Counted from the stretch's first letter, positions 45,727 to 54,247 are shown. The stretch: DNA of 64,000 nucleotides from Alistipes ihumii AP11 (GCF_025144665.1 NZ_CP102294.1:1488001-1552000); one strand, 5' to 3'. The notes: generated from the sequence alone by a model not told the origin. Program-made: numbers and translations.

Positions 45727-46473
45727 CTATTGATTGAAAAAGCCCTGCTTTTTCAGCATGTTGAAGTACTTGCGCGAGAACAGCCGGTTATCCTCGGCCG
45801 TGTACCGCCGCTCCGTGAAGATGCGGGCCAGATTGGGCAGTCCGTTCGCGCGAAGCAATTCGGCCGTCTCGGGCGAGGCTTCCCGCTCCGCCCAGATACG
45901 GTCGATCGTCTCGGGCGTATAATCCTCGTACCGTTCGCGGTGGACAACCCCTTCCAGAGGCAACCGGTCCGTCAGCGGAGGCATCTCCTCGGGCCAGCCC
46001 AACGTCACGGTCGTCACGGGCAGCACGCCTTCGGGCAGGCGCAGCACCTCGGCGATCCGGTCGGCATTGTAGATCGTCGTGCCCAGAAAGCAAACGCCCA
46101 ACCCTTCCGACTCGGCGGCCAAACAAATGTTCTGCGCCGCCAGCATCGCGTCGATCGCTCCGCTCAGGAACCAAACGAAATTGTCATAGCCGGGCTCGGC
46201 TCCTCTCTGACGGCACCAAAGCGAGAAACGGCGCACATCGACGCAGAAGGTCAGCACGACCGGCGCGCCGGTCACCATCGGCTGACCGAAGTGGCAAGGC
46301 GACAACTCCTGCCGAATCGCCGGATCGGTCGTCACGACGATGCTGTACACCTGCATATTACCCGTATTCGAGGCTCGGACTCCGGCCTCGAGAATCCGCT
46401 CCAGCAGCCGCTCGTCGACCGGGTCGGACTTATAACTTCGCACCGAGCGGTGCCGGAAAATCGTTTCGATCAT
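45727..46473 (-). CDS. Nitroreductase family flavoprotein (NADPH-dependent type)
   Basis: The 248-residue protein has the nitroreductase N-terminus with FRHRSVRSYKSDPVDERLLE (about 6-25) and RASNTGNMQVYSIVVTTD, where FMN binds. AAQNICLAAESEGLGVCFLG (about 132-151) is a family core segment. The C-terminal extension ends FSRKYFNMLKKQGFFNQ. Members reduce quinones, nitro compounds or flavins with NAD(P)H. The exact substrate is not evident. Confidence 0.85.
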   Translation of the reverse strand: MIETIFRHRSVRSYKSDPVDERLLERILEAGVRASNTGNMQVYSIVVTTDPAIRQELSPCHFGQPMVTGAPVVLTFCVDVRRFSLWCRQRGAEPGYDNFVWFLSGAIDAMLAAQNICLAAESEGLGVCFLGTTIYNADRIAEVLRLPEGVLPVTTVTLGWPEEMPPLTDRLPLEGVVHRERYEDYTPETIDRIWAEREASPETAELLRANGLPNLARIFTERRYTAEDNRLFSRKYFNMLKKQGFFNQ

Positions 46474-46627
46474 GTTTTTCGTGATTTATGGCCCTTCCGC
46501 CGCATTGCGAACGCACGACGGACGCCTTTTACAAATATCCGTTATTTTTTCCAAAGCAGGAAGGCTTTCTCCGAAAAATTGCCATATTTGCAGTAAGCGC
46601 GGCGCTTATCGGCCGGGCACGAGACGC

Positions 46628-47467
46628 ATGGGAAGGAAATTCAGCAAATATCACGGAGCCGGAAACGACTTCGTCATGATCGACGGCCGCACGGAGCCTT
46701 TCGACGCCACGCCCGAGCGGGTGGCCGCCTTGTGCCGGCGCCGAACCGGCATCGGAGCCGACGGCCTGATGATCCTCGAGAGCGACCCGGCGGAGGAATT
46801 CCGCATGCGCTATTTCAACGCCGACGGCGGCGAAGCGACCATGTGCGGGAACGGCGGCCGGTGCATCGCGCTGTTCGCCCACCATCTGGGCATCGGCGGA
46901 ATGCGGAAGCGCTTCATCGGCGTAGACGGCCCCCATACGGCCGAACTGCTGCGGGTCGAGGGTCCCGAGGGCGAGATACGCCTCGGGATGATCGACGTGC
47001 GGCGAGTGGAGGTGCACCCCGAATATCTGTTTCTCGACACCGGCTCGCCGCATTACGTCGAGTTCGTCGAGAGCGTCCGGGGAGTCGACGTCGCAGGGCG
47101 CGGCGCGGCGATACGCCACAGCGCCGCCTTCGCCGCCCGCGGAGGTACGAACGTCAACTTCGTCGAGATCGTTTCCGACGGCCATATCCGCATAAGGACT
47201 TTCGAGCGGGGCGTCGAGGCCGAGACGCTCGCCTGCGGAACGGGAGCGACCGCCTCGGCTATCGCTGCGGCCGTACGCACGGGCAGCCCGTGCCGGGATT
47301 ACCGGGTCGACGTCGAGGGAGGCACGCTCCGCGTCGCGTTCGAACCGGACGGAAAGGGAGGCTTCACGCGGATCGAGCTGACCGGCCCGGCCCGGAAAGT
47401 GTTCGAAGGCGAGTTCGCGAACGATTTTCGGCGCGACGGAGAGCCGGAATTCCAAAAAAAATCCTAA
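46628..47467 (+). CDS. dapF: Diaminopimelate epimerase
   Basis: DapF converts LL- to meso-diaminopimelate for peptidoglycan and lysine. The 279-residue protein starts MGRKFSKYHGAGNDFVMIDG, the typical N-terminus. The two catalytic cysteines lie in MCGNGGRCIA (about 75) and ACGTGATASA (about 204). The ATG at 46628 is chosen because the family start is KYHGAGNDF; a longer in-frame start has no support. An imperfect -7 box (CATATTTG) lies about 45 bp upstream. Confidence 0.93.
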   Translation: MGRKFSKYHGAGNDFVMIDGRTEPFDATPERVAALCRRRTGIGADGLMILESDPAEEFRMRYFNADGGEATMCGNGGRCIALFAHHLGIGGMRKRFIGVDGPHTAELLRVEGPEGEIRLGMIDVRRVEVHPEYLFLDTGSPHYVEFVESVRGVDVAGRGAAIRHSAAFAARGGTNVNFVEIVSDGHIRIRTFERGVEAETLACGTGATASAIAAAVRTGSPCRDYRVDVEGGTLRVAFEPDGKGGFTRIELTGPARKVFEGEFANDFRRDGEPEFQKKS

Positions 47468-47553
47468 CATGGCACGAGGAGGCCGAAGCGGCCCGCAAAT
47501 TGTGCAGAATCCAATACAGAACAATCGTTAACTTCATCACGTTTTCTCGCATC

Positions 47554-47769
47554 ATGAAATCGAATCGGGGTTTCCGGCACAAAGCCAGCGACGGCGGGTC
47601 GGAGGATTTGTTAAGGCGGGCGGCCAAGCTCAGCCCGATCAAGAAAAGCGGAAAGGACAAGCGGACCATTTACAGCCAGATGGACGACGACGAGGCGGAT
47701 GCCGAGTTGCTGGCGCTTCGCAAGCAAGAATCGGTACTCGACTACTTCGACGACGAGCAGGAAAGGTAG
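47554..47769 (+). CDS. Small acidic conserved-type protein, function unknown
   Basis: The 71-residue frame starts MKSNRGFRHKASDGGSEDLL and has a basic N-terminus (about 1-30) and an acidic C-terminus (MDDDEADAELLALRKQES then VLDYFDDEQER). It is downstream of dapF by 86 bp in the same direction. No motif for an enzyme or DNA binding is visible. The clean charge layout and codon use support a real gene. I think similar small proteins occur in other Bacteroidetes, but I cannot check this. Confidence 0.6.
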   Translation: MKSNRGFRHKASDGGSEDLLRRAAKLSPIKKSGKDKRTIYSQMDDDEADAELLALRKQESVLDYFDDEQER

Positions 47770-48089
47770 AGCCGGCATCTTCCGGACCATGCGCCCCAAC
47801 TCTCCGGACGGCAAGCGGACCTTGCCGACAGCCGGAACCGCCGCTTGCCGTCCGAAGCGTCTCCCGCGCGGATCGTCCCGGAAGTGGAACGGCCCTTCGG
47901 GCAGACGGATAGCCGCATGCGCCGACGTCGGGCTTTCGATCCGCTGCGGAGTCCGCCGCGAACACCGGATCGGTTTGCCCGGACACAGGGCGCCCTCCGG
48001 AACTTCGCCGGACCGGACAGAGGGACGGCTCTGCAAGGTTCCCGCCCCCCTGCCTCCCGACAAGCCCCGGACCGGCACAGCCTTTCCGC
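47770..48089. other. Intergenic region before the alpha/beta hydrolase promoter
   Basis: 320 bp with open frames but no family signal. Nothing else is seen. Confidence 0.3.
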
Positions 48090-48120
48090 TTGACCGTGTC
48101 CCCGGCGTGTATTATCTTTG
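48090..48120 (+). promoter_or_regulatory. Promoter of the alpha/beta hydrolase gene
   Basis: TTG at 48090-48092 and TATCTTTG at 48113-48120, 20 bp apart, match the primary-sigma consensus (the first T of TTTG is replaced by C). Confidence 0.72.
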
Positions 48121-48163
48121 CCTTTCGAACAGGGAAAGCGTCCCGTATATCTCTATCCGAATT

Positions 48164-49012
48164 ATGGAAAAGTTCATCATGGCCAACGACACGGCCCTGC
48201 GGATCAGCGACAGCGGCCGGGGCGAAACGACGCTTGCGCTGCTGCACGGCTATCTCGAGTCGCTCGAAGTGTGGGAGGATCTCGCCAAACGGCTCGCTCC
48301 CTATTACCGGATCGTCGCGATCGACATTCCCGGGCACGGAATCTCGCAGGTTCGGGGCGAAGTCCACACAATGGACTTCGTGGCCGACACGCTGCAGGCC
48401 GTGCTCGAAAAGCTCGGCGTCCGTCGCTGCTTTCTGGCGGGACACTCGATGGGCGGCTATGCCGCAGAGGCTTTTGCCGAACGTCATTCCGACATGCTTC
48501 AGGGACTGATCCTGTTCCACTCGACGCCGAACGCCGACACCGAGCAGAAAAAGGCGGACCGGCTGCGCGAGATCGAGCTGATCCGAGCCGACAAAAAGGA
48601 GCTTCTCGCTTCGCAGTTCGCTCCGAAAGGCTTCGCCGAGGAGAACCGCCGGCGTCTGCGGGACCGGATCGGACAGCTCGAAGAACTGACGGCCGCGACC
48701 GACGACGACGGCATCGTCGCCTTGCTGCGAGGCATGATCGAACGCCGCGACATGAACGACATGCTGCACGCGCTGCAAGTACCCCAACTGTTCATCTTCG
48801 GCCGCATGGACGGATTCATTTCCGTCGAGACGGCCGAGCGGCTGGCAGCCGCACACCCGCAGGCCGAAGTGGCATGGCTCGAACATTCCGGCCACATGGG
48901 CTTCTGGGAGGAACCCGAAGCTTCGGAGCGAATTATCCGGTCGTTCATCGGCCGGCACGGAGGACAGGAAATAACGCCTGCATTCGATTCAAGCGATTCC
49001 TCGGCCCGATAG
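48164..49012 (+). CDS. Alpha/beta-fold hydrolase
   Basis: The 282-residue protein has the standard hydrolase core: LLHGYLESLEVWEDL (oxyanion loop, about 27-41), DIPGHGIS, the nucleophile elbow GHSMGG with Ser95, the acid in GRMDGF, and the His in HSGHMGFWEEPE (about 252-263). The substrate is unknown; carboxylesterase or BioH-like roles fit the fold equally well. The start at 48164 lies 44 bp after the -7 box. A second in-frame ATG at 48179 is possible. It is monocistronic. Confidence 0.85.
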   Translation: MEKFIMANDTALRISDSGRGETTLALLHGYLESLEVWEDLAKRLAPYYRIVAIDIPGHGISQVRGEVHTMDFVADTLQAVLEKLGVRRCFLAGHSMGGYAAEAFAERHSDMLQGLILFHSTPNADTEQKKADRLREIELIRADKKELLASQFAPKGFAEENRRRLRDRIGQLEELTAATDDDGIVALLRGMIERRDMNDMLHALQVPQLFIFGRMDGFISVETAERLAAAHPQAEVAWLEHSGHMGFWEEPEASERIIRSFIGRHGGQEITPAFDSSDSSAR

Positions 49013-49552
49013 CACGAAACGTCCTCGCTCCGGCAAACGGCATGAACGAGAAGGCAAGACATCCCGCCGACGAACCGGGGAAGCCCGTATCCGCAAGCCG
49101 GGTATTTCCGATAACCCGAACAGCCGGCGAGTCAGGACGACGGCACTCGTAGAAAGGGCCGGAAATAAACACGGCCGGCGACCGATCTCGGACCATCCAA
49201 GACAAAAACTCCAAGGGCACGGAGTCCGTTCCCCCTCGGATATAATTCTAAAGGACGGAGACCTACGCAAAGAGGAGAGGAGACGAGCAAGAAACGGAGG
49301 CAAAGAACGGCGATCGAGAGACAAAAACAGGCCGGAGAGGCGGATTTCCGTCATTCGGAACGGCCGATGCAACGAAAACCGACGAAACGGCATCTCAATA
49401 AAATATTGAATATACAGCGCAAGCAGACTAACCTCGCATTAATTACAAACGACACATATTGCAAAATACCCGCACAACAACAAAACATTCGTAAAAATAT
49501 CGCAAAAAGAATCGCCGAATGCAAAATTATATCGATTTTCTATTCGGATTCG
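49013..49552. other. Intergenic region, AT-rich from about 49380
   Basis: No gene is seen. Base composition shifts from GC-rich to AT-rich at about 49380, then meets the ncRNA promoter at 49553. The AT-rich part has several short A runs and could act as an UP-like element, but that is inference. Confidence 0.35.
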
Positions 49553-49582
49553 TTGCATATCGGATATTTCTTCTTACATTTG
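49553..49582 (+). promoter_or_regulatory. Strong promoter for the candidate ncRNA
   Basis: GTTG at about 49552-49555 and TACATTTG at 49575-49582, spaced 19 bp, fit the two-box consensus. The predicted start near 49590 matches the 5' end of the terminal stem of the RNA. Confidence 0.75.
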
Positions 49583-49589
49583 CTTCCGA

Positions 49590-49861
49590 CATACGTCGAA
49601 AGACGACGTGTCTTAGCTCTACTGTGAAACCTAGGAAATTTCGTTGTCCAGAGCTAAAGCACGAGCCCGCGTCGGGAGGCACCGCATGACGGATGCCGCC
49701 CGGCGAGTGTGGGTGAATCTCGGTCGGAACGCTCCGGCACGGAACGTGCTACAATTCTGTATTATGCGCATGCTTCAAGGCGTGGGCTGTTCGTGCTTTA
49801 TTCGGACAAGGCTTCCTAGGGCCTCACGGTAGATAATGCGCGACGCCCACGTCTTCTTTCT
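49590..49861 (+). ncRNA. Candidate structured non-coding RNA, about 270 nt
   Basis: A promoter drives a stretch without a supportable reading frame but rich in complementary pairs. A terminal helix joins 49598-49610 to 49848-49860 (12 of 13 bp). A second helix joins TTAGCTCT (49613-49620) to AGAGCTAA (49650-49657). The loop sequence CCTAGGAA (49630-49637) pairs with TTCCTAGG (49813-49820), giving a pseudoknot. A hairpin 49671-49704 has GTCGGG/CCCGGC and GGCA/TGCC stems. GCGTGGGC (49780-49787) can pair with 49845-49852 as an alternative to the terminal helix. I see none of the marks of RNase P, tmRNA, SRP RNA or tRNA. A lineage-specific 6S-like RNA or a new class is possible. Confidence 0.6.
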
Positions 49862-50090
49862 TTAGCTATCTCGCCGAACAATCGATCCGGCCTGGAGTCG
49901 CACGGAATCCGTTTTTCCGTGCCGTTCGCAGCCAAAACGTCGGAAAAGCGGACCTGCCCAGTCCCTGTTTCCCGCGCACGGGAATCGTCTGCCGCCCGTC
50001 TGCGACACAGTGCACGGACGATCCGGGAAGCACCCTTTGCGGGCGGCGCCGAGCTTTTCGAACAGCGGGAGCGGCCTATGTCTACATATC

Positions 50091-50176
50091 GGGGCACGGA
50101 CCGCCGAAACGGGAAGAGTTGGGCTTCCCGATTAGGTAAAAAAGGGGAAGATTTTTCGAGTCCGTGCCCCTTTTTT
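50091..50176 (+). terminator. Large stem-loop with T6 tail (terminator or small RNA)
   Basis: GGGGCACGGAC (50091-50101) pairs with GTCCGTGCCCC (50160-50170), followed by TTTTTT. The 58-nt loop contains its own hairpin (CGGGAAG/CTTCCCG). It is on the plus strand, 230 nt past the ncRNA, so it may end that transcript. It may also be a separate RNA; no promoter with both boxes is seen nearby. Confidence 0.65.
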
Positions 50177-50413
50177 CGTTTCCGGCGATCCGCCGATCTC
50201 CGTTCCGCATCCAAAACCGGACTCGGACCCGATTTCAGCACGTCGACAAACTTCGCAATTCTTTTCTGCGGAAACGACCGAGCGACCCTGCCGGTTGACT
50301 ACCGATTCGCCCGGCAGAGCGAAACGCAGAGCCAAAAAAAGCGCGGCTTCATGCGCCCGCGACAGGAAAGCACGGAAATGGCGGCGTGATACCCTCGCGG
50401 AACATGCCGGCCC

Positions 50414-50460
50414 GATACGAAATCCTCCTTGCCGCAAAACGACAAGGAGGATTTCGTATC
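50414..50460. repeat. Perfect 18-bp inverted repeat
   Basis: GATACGAAATCCTCCTTG (50414-50431) and its exact complement (50443-50460) are separated by 11 nt. It lies between the ncRNA region and the rpsT terminator and has no T run on either side. Confidence 0.6.
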
Positions 50461-50472
50461 GGTACATAACAG

Positions 50473-50503
50473 AAAAGCCGTCCCACCGGAAGGAACGGCT
50501 TCG
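50473..50503 (-). terminator. rpsT terminator
   Basis: AGCCGTTCC pairs with GGGACGGCT around a 7-nt loop on the minus strand, followed by TTTTC. It is 22 bp after the rpsT stop. Confidence 0.75.
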
Positions 50504-50524
50504 TAAGCACGGTCGCCCGACCCG

Positions 50525-50776
50525 CTACAGCGCGTTGACGTGAAGCTGTACGCTGCTCTTGAGGTTGGCCGCCTTGTTCTTGTGAATGATATTCACCTTG
50601 GCGAGCTTGTCGAGCATGGCGGTCACTTTCGGAAGCAATACCAGAGCGGCCTCCTTCTCGGTCGTGTTGCGCAGCGCCTTCACGGCGTTACGAGCCGTCT
50701 TGTGGTAATATTTGTTCCGAATCTTCCGCACCTCGGTCTGGCGTATTCTCTTCTTCGATGACTTATGATTTGCCAT
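50525..50776 (-). CDS. rpsT: 30S ribosomal protein S20
   Basis: The 83-residue protein begins [20 protein letters not shown] and continues [15 protein letters not shown]. The C-terminal [19 protein letters not shown] is typical S20. It binds the 16S rRNA 5' domain. tRNA-Glu lies 34 bp upstream on the same strand, so both share the promoter at 50916-50946. Confidence 0.96.
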   Translation of the reverse strand: MANHKSSKKRIRQTEVRKIRNKYYHKTARNAVKALRNTTEKEAALVLLPKVTAMLDKLAKVNIIHKNKAANLKSSVQLHVNAL

Positions 50777-50809
50777 TTCCGTAACTTTATATGATAACTT
50801 ACATTTCGA

Positions 50810-50884
50810 TGGTAGCCCATAGGAGAATCGAACTCCTCTTTCAAGAATGAAAATCTTGCGTCCTAACCGATAGACGAATGGGCC
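50810..50884 (-). tRNA. tRNA-Glu (anticodon TTC), CCA end encoded
   Basis: The acceptor GGCCCAT pairs with ATGGGCT (one G-U pair). The anticodon stem CAAGA/TCTTG encloses a loop TTTTCAT. The T loop is GTTCGATTC. CCA at 50810-50812 is encoded. It is the first gene before rpsT. Confidence 0.95.
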
Positions 50885-50915
50885 ATAGCCTCATCTTTTG
50901 GCAGATTCAGCGGTG

Positions 50916-50946
50916 CAAAGGTAATCAAAAAGTAATAACCTGCAAA
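50916..50946 (-). promoter_or_regulatory. Promoter of tRNA-Glu-rpsT
   Basis: TTTG (50943-50946) and TACCTTTG (50916-50923), spaced exactly 19 bp, are a full consensus match on the minus strand. Confidence 0.85.
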
Positions 50947-51002
50947 TTTTTACTTCAAAAAACGCCTGTCCCCGCCTGCTTCCCGTAACCGGCGGAAGCG
51001 AA

Positions 51003-51347
51003 TCAGCCCTTGCCGGCCCGCTCGTGCCGGTCGTAGACGAAATAATCCGCCGCCAGCACGACCAGCAGCAGAAAATAGGAGACCGAGCCCGTCAGAACGG
51101 CCCGGATCAGGACATACAGCATGCAGGCGGCCGTGGCGACCAGCAGCCGCTGCCGCTCCGTCGTACGGTCCAGGTTGAGCAGATACCCAATCCGGCGGCG
51201 GCCCACCAGCAACAGGTAATATCCGATCGAGCCGAGCGACACGACCAGACCTGCCGTCGGATAGTCGTGTCCCAGAAGCGCTCCGAGCACCGTCCATACG
51301 ACGACGACCGCAACGGCCGTTTTTCTTGGAATGGCGAATATTTTCAT
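51003..51347 (-). CDS. Small integral membrane protein, function unknown
   Basis: The 114-residue protein starts MKIFAIPRKTAVAVVVVWTV. Hydrophobic segments suggest four membrane spans, for example VAVVVVWTVLGALLG, GLVVSLGSIGYYLLLVG, LLVATAACMLYVLIRAVL and SVSYFLLLVVLAADYFVY. An acidic/basic tail, DRHERAGKG, follows. The start used lies only 7 bp from a -7 box (51354-51361), so the mRNA may be nearly leaderless. A longer frame from 51395 is possible but would span that box. It diverges from the aminotransferase gene. No family is recognised. Confidence 0.68.
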   Translation of the reverse strand: MKIFAIPRKTAVAVVVVWTVLGALLGHDYPTAGLVVSLGSIGYYLLLVGRRRIGYLLNLDRTTERQRLLVATAACMLYVLIRAVLTGSVSYFLLLVVLAADYFVYDRHERAGKG

Positions 51348-51353
51348 CGGACG

Positions 51354-51385
51354 CAAAGGTACGACAAAATAATTTAGTAGCTTTG
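51354..51385. promoter_or_regulatory. Overlapping divergent -7 boxes (membrane protein and aminotransferase)
   Basis: On the minus strand TACCTTTG (51354-51361) and on the plus strand TAGCTTTG (51378-51385) face away from each other within 32 bp. Both match TAnnTTTG. RNA polymerase binding at one site probably excludes the other. Clear -33 boxes are lacking. Confidence 0.55.
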
Positions 51386-51406
51386 CGAGGTTCAAAATAT
51401 CGTATC

Positions 51407-52612
51407 ATGCCTAACTTGTCCGACAAGGGAATCTATCTGCCCCCCTCCCCGATCCGCAAGCTGGTGCCGTTCGCCGAGGCGGCGAAGCGCCGGGGAATCA
51501 AGGTATACCACCTCAACATCGGCCAACCCGACATCCGGACCCCTCAGGTCGCCGTCGACGCCGTGAAAAACATACACGACCAAGTGTTCGAGTACGGGCA
51601 CTCGGCCGGAAACGAGAGCTATCGCCGCAAACTGGCCGATTACTACCGGGGCGTCGGCATCGACGTGACGACCGACGACATGGTGATCACGGTCGGAGGA
51701 TCGGAAGCGATCTTCATGGCGATGACCATCTGCCTCAACCCGGGCGACGAGGTGCTGGTGCCCGAGCCGTTCTATGCCAACTACAACGGCTTCGCCATGG
51801 AGGCGGGCGTCAACATCAAGCCGATCTCGTCGACGATCGCCAACGATTTCGCGCTGCCTCCGATGGAGGAGTTCGAGCGGCTGATCACCACGCGCACCAA
51901 GGCGATCCTGATCTGTAACCCGAACAACCCGACCGGTTATGTCTACTCCGAGCAAGAGTACGAGCAACTGAAAAACATCGTGCTGAAACACGACCTCTAT
52001 CTGATGGCCGACGAAGTGTACCGGGAATTCTGTTACGACGGTACGAAGTGCATCTCGGTCATGAATCTCAAGGGAGTTGAGCAGAACGTCGTGATGATCG
52101 ACTCGGTATCGAAACGCTACAGCATGTGCGGCGTGCGTTTGGGCACCCTCGTATCGCGGAATCGCCGGATCATCGATGCCGCGCTGAAAATGGGGCAGGC
52201 CCGGCTATGTCCCCCTTATCTGGCCCAAGTGGCGGCCGAGGCCGCGCTCGGCGCGCCCCGCAGCTATTTCGAGGAGGTACACGACGAATACGCCGCACGG
52301 CGCAACTGCATCATCGAGGCGCTGAACAAGATCGAGGGGGTCTACACGCCGATGCCGAAAGGATCGTTCTACTCGATCGTCAAGCTGCCGATCGACAGCA
52401 GCGAGCGCTTCGCGCAGTGGCTGCTCGAGGAGTTCGAGTACGAGGGACAGACGGTCATGGTCGCCCCGGCTACGGGCTTCTATGCCTCGTGCTATCTGGG
52501 ACACGACGAGATCCGCATCGCCTACGTAATCAACCGCCACGATCTGCTCGCCGCAGCCAAATGCCTCGAGGAGGCGCTCAAGGTATACCCGGGCCGCACG
52601 ATCGGACGGTGA
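51407..52612 (+). CDS. Class I/II pyridoxal-phosphate aminotransferase (aspartate aminotransferase-like)
   Basis: The 401-residue enzyme has the fold type I PLP motifs. LNIGQPDIRTPQVAVDAV is near the N-terminus. LICNPNNPTGYVYSEQEY (about 170-187) and LMADEVYREFCYDG follow. The PLP lysine is in DSVSKRYSMCGVRLG (about 232-246). It is likely an aspartate or aromatic aminotransferase; the substrate cannot be fixed by eye. The ATG at 51407 lies 21 bp after the -7 box. A terminator follows 33 bp after the stop. Confidence 0.9.
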   Translation: MPNLSDKGIYLPPSPIRKLVPFAEAAKRRGIKVYHLNIGQPDIRTPQVAVDAVKNIHDQVFEYGHSAGNESYRRKLADYYRGVGIDVTTDDMVITVGGSEAIFMAMTICLNPGDEVLVPEPFYANYNGFAMEAGVNIKPISSTIANDFALPPMEEFERLITTRTKAILICNPNNPTGYVYSEQEYEQLKNIVLKHDLYLMADEVYREFCYDGTKCISVMNLKGVEQNVVMIDSVSKRYSMCGVRLGTLVSRNRRIIDAALKMGQARLCPPYLAQVAAEAALGAPRSYFEEVHDEYAARRNCIIEALNKIEGVYTPMPKGSFYSIVKLPIDSSERFAQWLLEEFEYEGQTVMVAPATGFYASCYLGHDEIRIAYVINRHDLLAAAKCLEEALKVYPGRTIGR

Positions 52613-52630
52613 CCCGGCACGCGCCGACAA

Positions 52631-52930
52631 GCGCCGCATCCTGCAACAGCCGCTTCCGAGCGGCTGTTTTTTACCGAGGCTATGCGCCACAAACAGGCTC
52701 TCCGATCCTGAAGGCACGATTGCGGCAGAAACCCGAAACGCGCCTCGGACGGCGCGAAAGAGGACAGTTCCGGCACCCGCTGAGAAGCACCGTGCCCTGC
52801 ATACAGCCGCTTCCGAGCAGTTGTTCTTCACCGAGGCCGTGGGCGCGAAGCGTGGCTTCCTACCCTGAACGGTATTTGCGCGGCAGAAGCCCGAAACGCA
52901 ACACGAGCGGCGCGAAGGCTGACAGTCCCG
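52631..52930. repeat. Degenerate tandem duplication of an intergenic segment, period about 156 bp
   Basis: The segment from about 52631 (starting with the terminator hairpin CAGCCGCTTCCGAGCGG) is repeated from about 52787 (CAGCCGCTTCCGAGCAG). Further shared blocks are ACCGAGGC, CGGCAGAA and CCCGAAACGC, then GGCGCGAA and GACAGT. Overall similarity looks like 65-70 percent. The second copy of the hairpin has lost part of its pairing. No gene is within it. Confidence 0.65.
52646..52672 (+). terminator. Aminotransferase terminator
   Basis: ACAGCCGCT and AGCGGCTGT pair around TCCG, followed by TTTTTT. Confidence 0.92.
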
Positions 52931-53083
52931 GCATAAAGATGCGGAAGCGGAACCCGGAACATCGATCCGCACGGCCTGAAATCGCAATGCACTGAAAAGG
53001 AAATCGACCCACTCCGCCGTTCGGGCTCCCGACGGGACAGGCGCTCCGAATCCGAAGGCAACGGCGAGCGCTTCCCGAACAAT

Positions 53084-53132
53084 ATACGGCAGCCGGTCCG
53101 GCGTGACAATCACGCCGGACCGGCTGCCGTAT
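53084..53132 (-). terminator. Perfect 22-bp hairpin after pfkA, no T tract
   Basis: ATACGGCAGCCGGTCCGGCG plus two more bases (53084-53105) pairs exactly with 53111-53132 around ACAAT. It begins about 40 bp after the pfkA stop. The minus strand continues ATTGTTCGG, so there is no T run. Confidence 0.7.
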
Positions 53133-53173
53133 CTGCCGAACGCTTCAGGACAAGCGGTAGTAATGCCCTACCG

Positions 53174-54154
53174 CTAAATGGAAAGCACCCGCAGCGTCGT
53201 AAGCAACTGACGGTTGATCGGCTTCTGACACTTGATCGCCCGGCTGAACGGTATGTACACGAGCTCGTCGTTCTGTATGCCGATCATCACGTTGCGCTGG
53301 TCCTCGAGCAGCGCGTTGATCGCGGCCTCGCCCATCCGGCTGGCCATAATCCGGTCGCTCGCCGTAGGCGATCCGCCGCGCTGGATGTGACCGAGGATGG
53401 TCACGCGCACGTCATACTGAGGATACTCGTTTTTGACACGCTCGGCCAGTCCCATCGCTCCGCCGGTCAGCTCGCTCTCGGCCACGAGCACGATGCTGCT
53501 GTTCTTCGACTTGCGGAATCCGTTCTCGATCAGCTGGTCGAGCTGGTCGACCTCCATGGCGATTTCCGGAATGATCGCCGCTTCGGCTCCCGACGCGATC
53601 GCGCCGTTCAGGGCCAGAAAGCCCGCTTCGCGGCCCATGACCTCGATGAAAAACAGCCGCTCGTGCGAAGTCGCCGTATCGCGGATCTTGTCGACCGACT
53701 GCATGATCGTGTTGAGCGCCGTGTCGTAGCCTATCGTCGTGTCCGTGCCGTACAGGTCGTTGTCGATCGTGCCGGGAAGGCCCACGATCGGGAAATTGTA
53801 CTCCTCGGCGAATATGCGCGCGCCGGTCAGCGAGCCGTCGCCGCCGATCACCACGAGCGACGTGATGCCGTGCTTGACGATGTTGTCGTAAGCCGTCTTG
53901 CGTCCCTCGGGCGTACGGAACTCCTCGCAGCGCGCCGTCTTGAGGATCGTGCCGCCCTGCTGTATGATGTTACTGACGTTCTGCGTCTGAAACGGAATGA
54001 TCTCGTCGGTAATCAGGCCTCTGTATCCCCGCATGATTCCCTTCACCTCGAACCCGTTGTAAATCGCAGCCCGCGTTACCGCGCGAATCGCGGCGTTCAT
54101 GCCGGGCGCATCGCCGCCCGACGTCAAGATGCCCACGCATTTGTTTGCTTCCAT
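53174..54154 (-). CDS. pfkA: ATP-dependent 6-phosphofructokinase
   Basis: PfkA phosphorylates fructose-6-phosphate in glycolysis. The 326-residue protein has [19 protein letters not shown] (about 8-26) for [16 protein letters not shown] (about 100-112) carries the GGDG motif that marks ATP rather than PPi use. [19 protein letters not shown] carries the catalytic TIDND, and [10 protein letters not shown] and [14 protein letters not shown] are the sugar-site loops. A -7 box lies at 54248-54255. Confidence 0.96.
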   Translation of the reverse strand: MEANKCVGILTSGGDAPGMNAAIRAVTRAAIYNGFEVKGIMRGYRGLITDEIIPFQTQNVSNIIQQGGTILKTARCEEFRTPEGRKTAYDNIVKHGITSLVVIGGDGSLTGARIFAEEYNFPIVGLPGTIDNDLYGTDTTIGYDTALNTIMQSVDKIRDTATSHERLFFIEVMGREAGFLALNGAIASGAEAAIIPEIAMEVDQLDQLIENGFRKSKNSSIVLVAESELTGGAMGLAERVKNEYPQYDVRVTILGHIQRGGSPTASDRIMASRMGEAAINALLEDQRNVMIGIQNDELVYIPFSRAIKCQKPINRQLLTTLRVLSI

Positions 54155-54247
54155 AATCGTTCCTCCTGTTATTAGCCGTTTCCGTATCCGCCCACCGGCG
54201 GCCGGAACCGTCCGAAACGCCTATTTCGGATCGGCTTCCGGACACCG

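Noticed and set aside
49590-49861. RNase P RNA, tmRNA or SRP RNA
   Set aside because: The conserved AGAGGAAAGTCC block, tRNA-like ends and the SRP GGAAGG...GCAGC motifs are absent.
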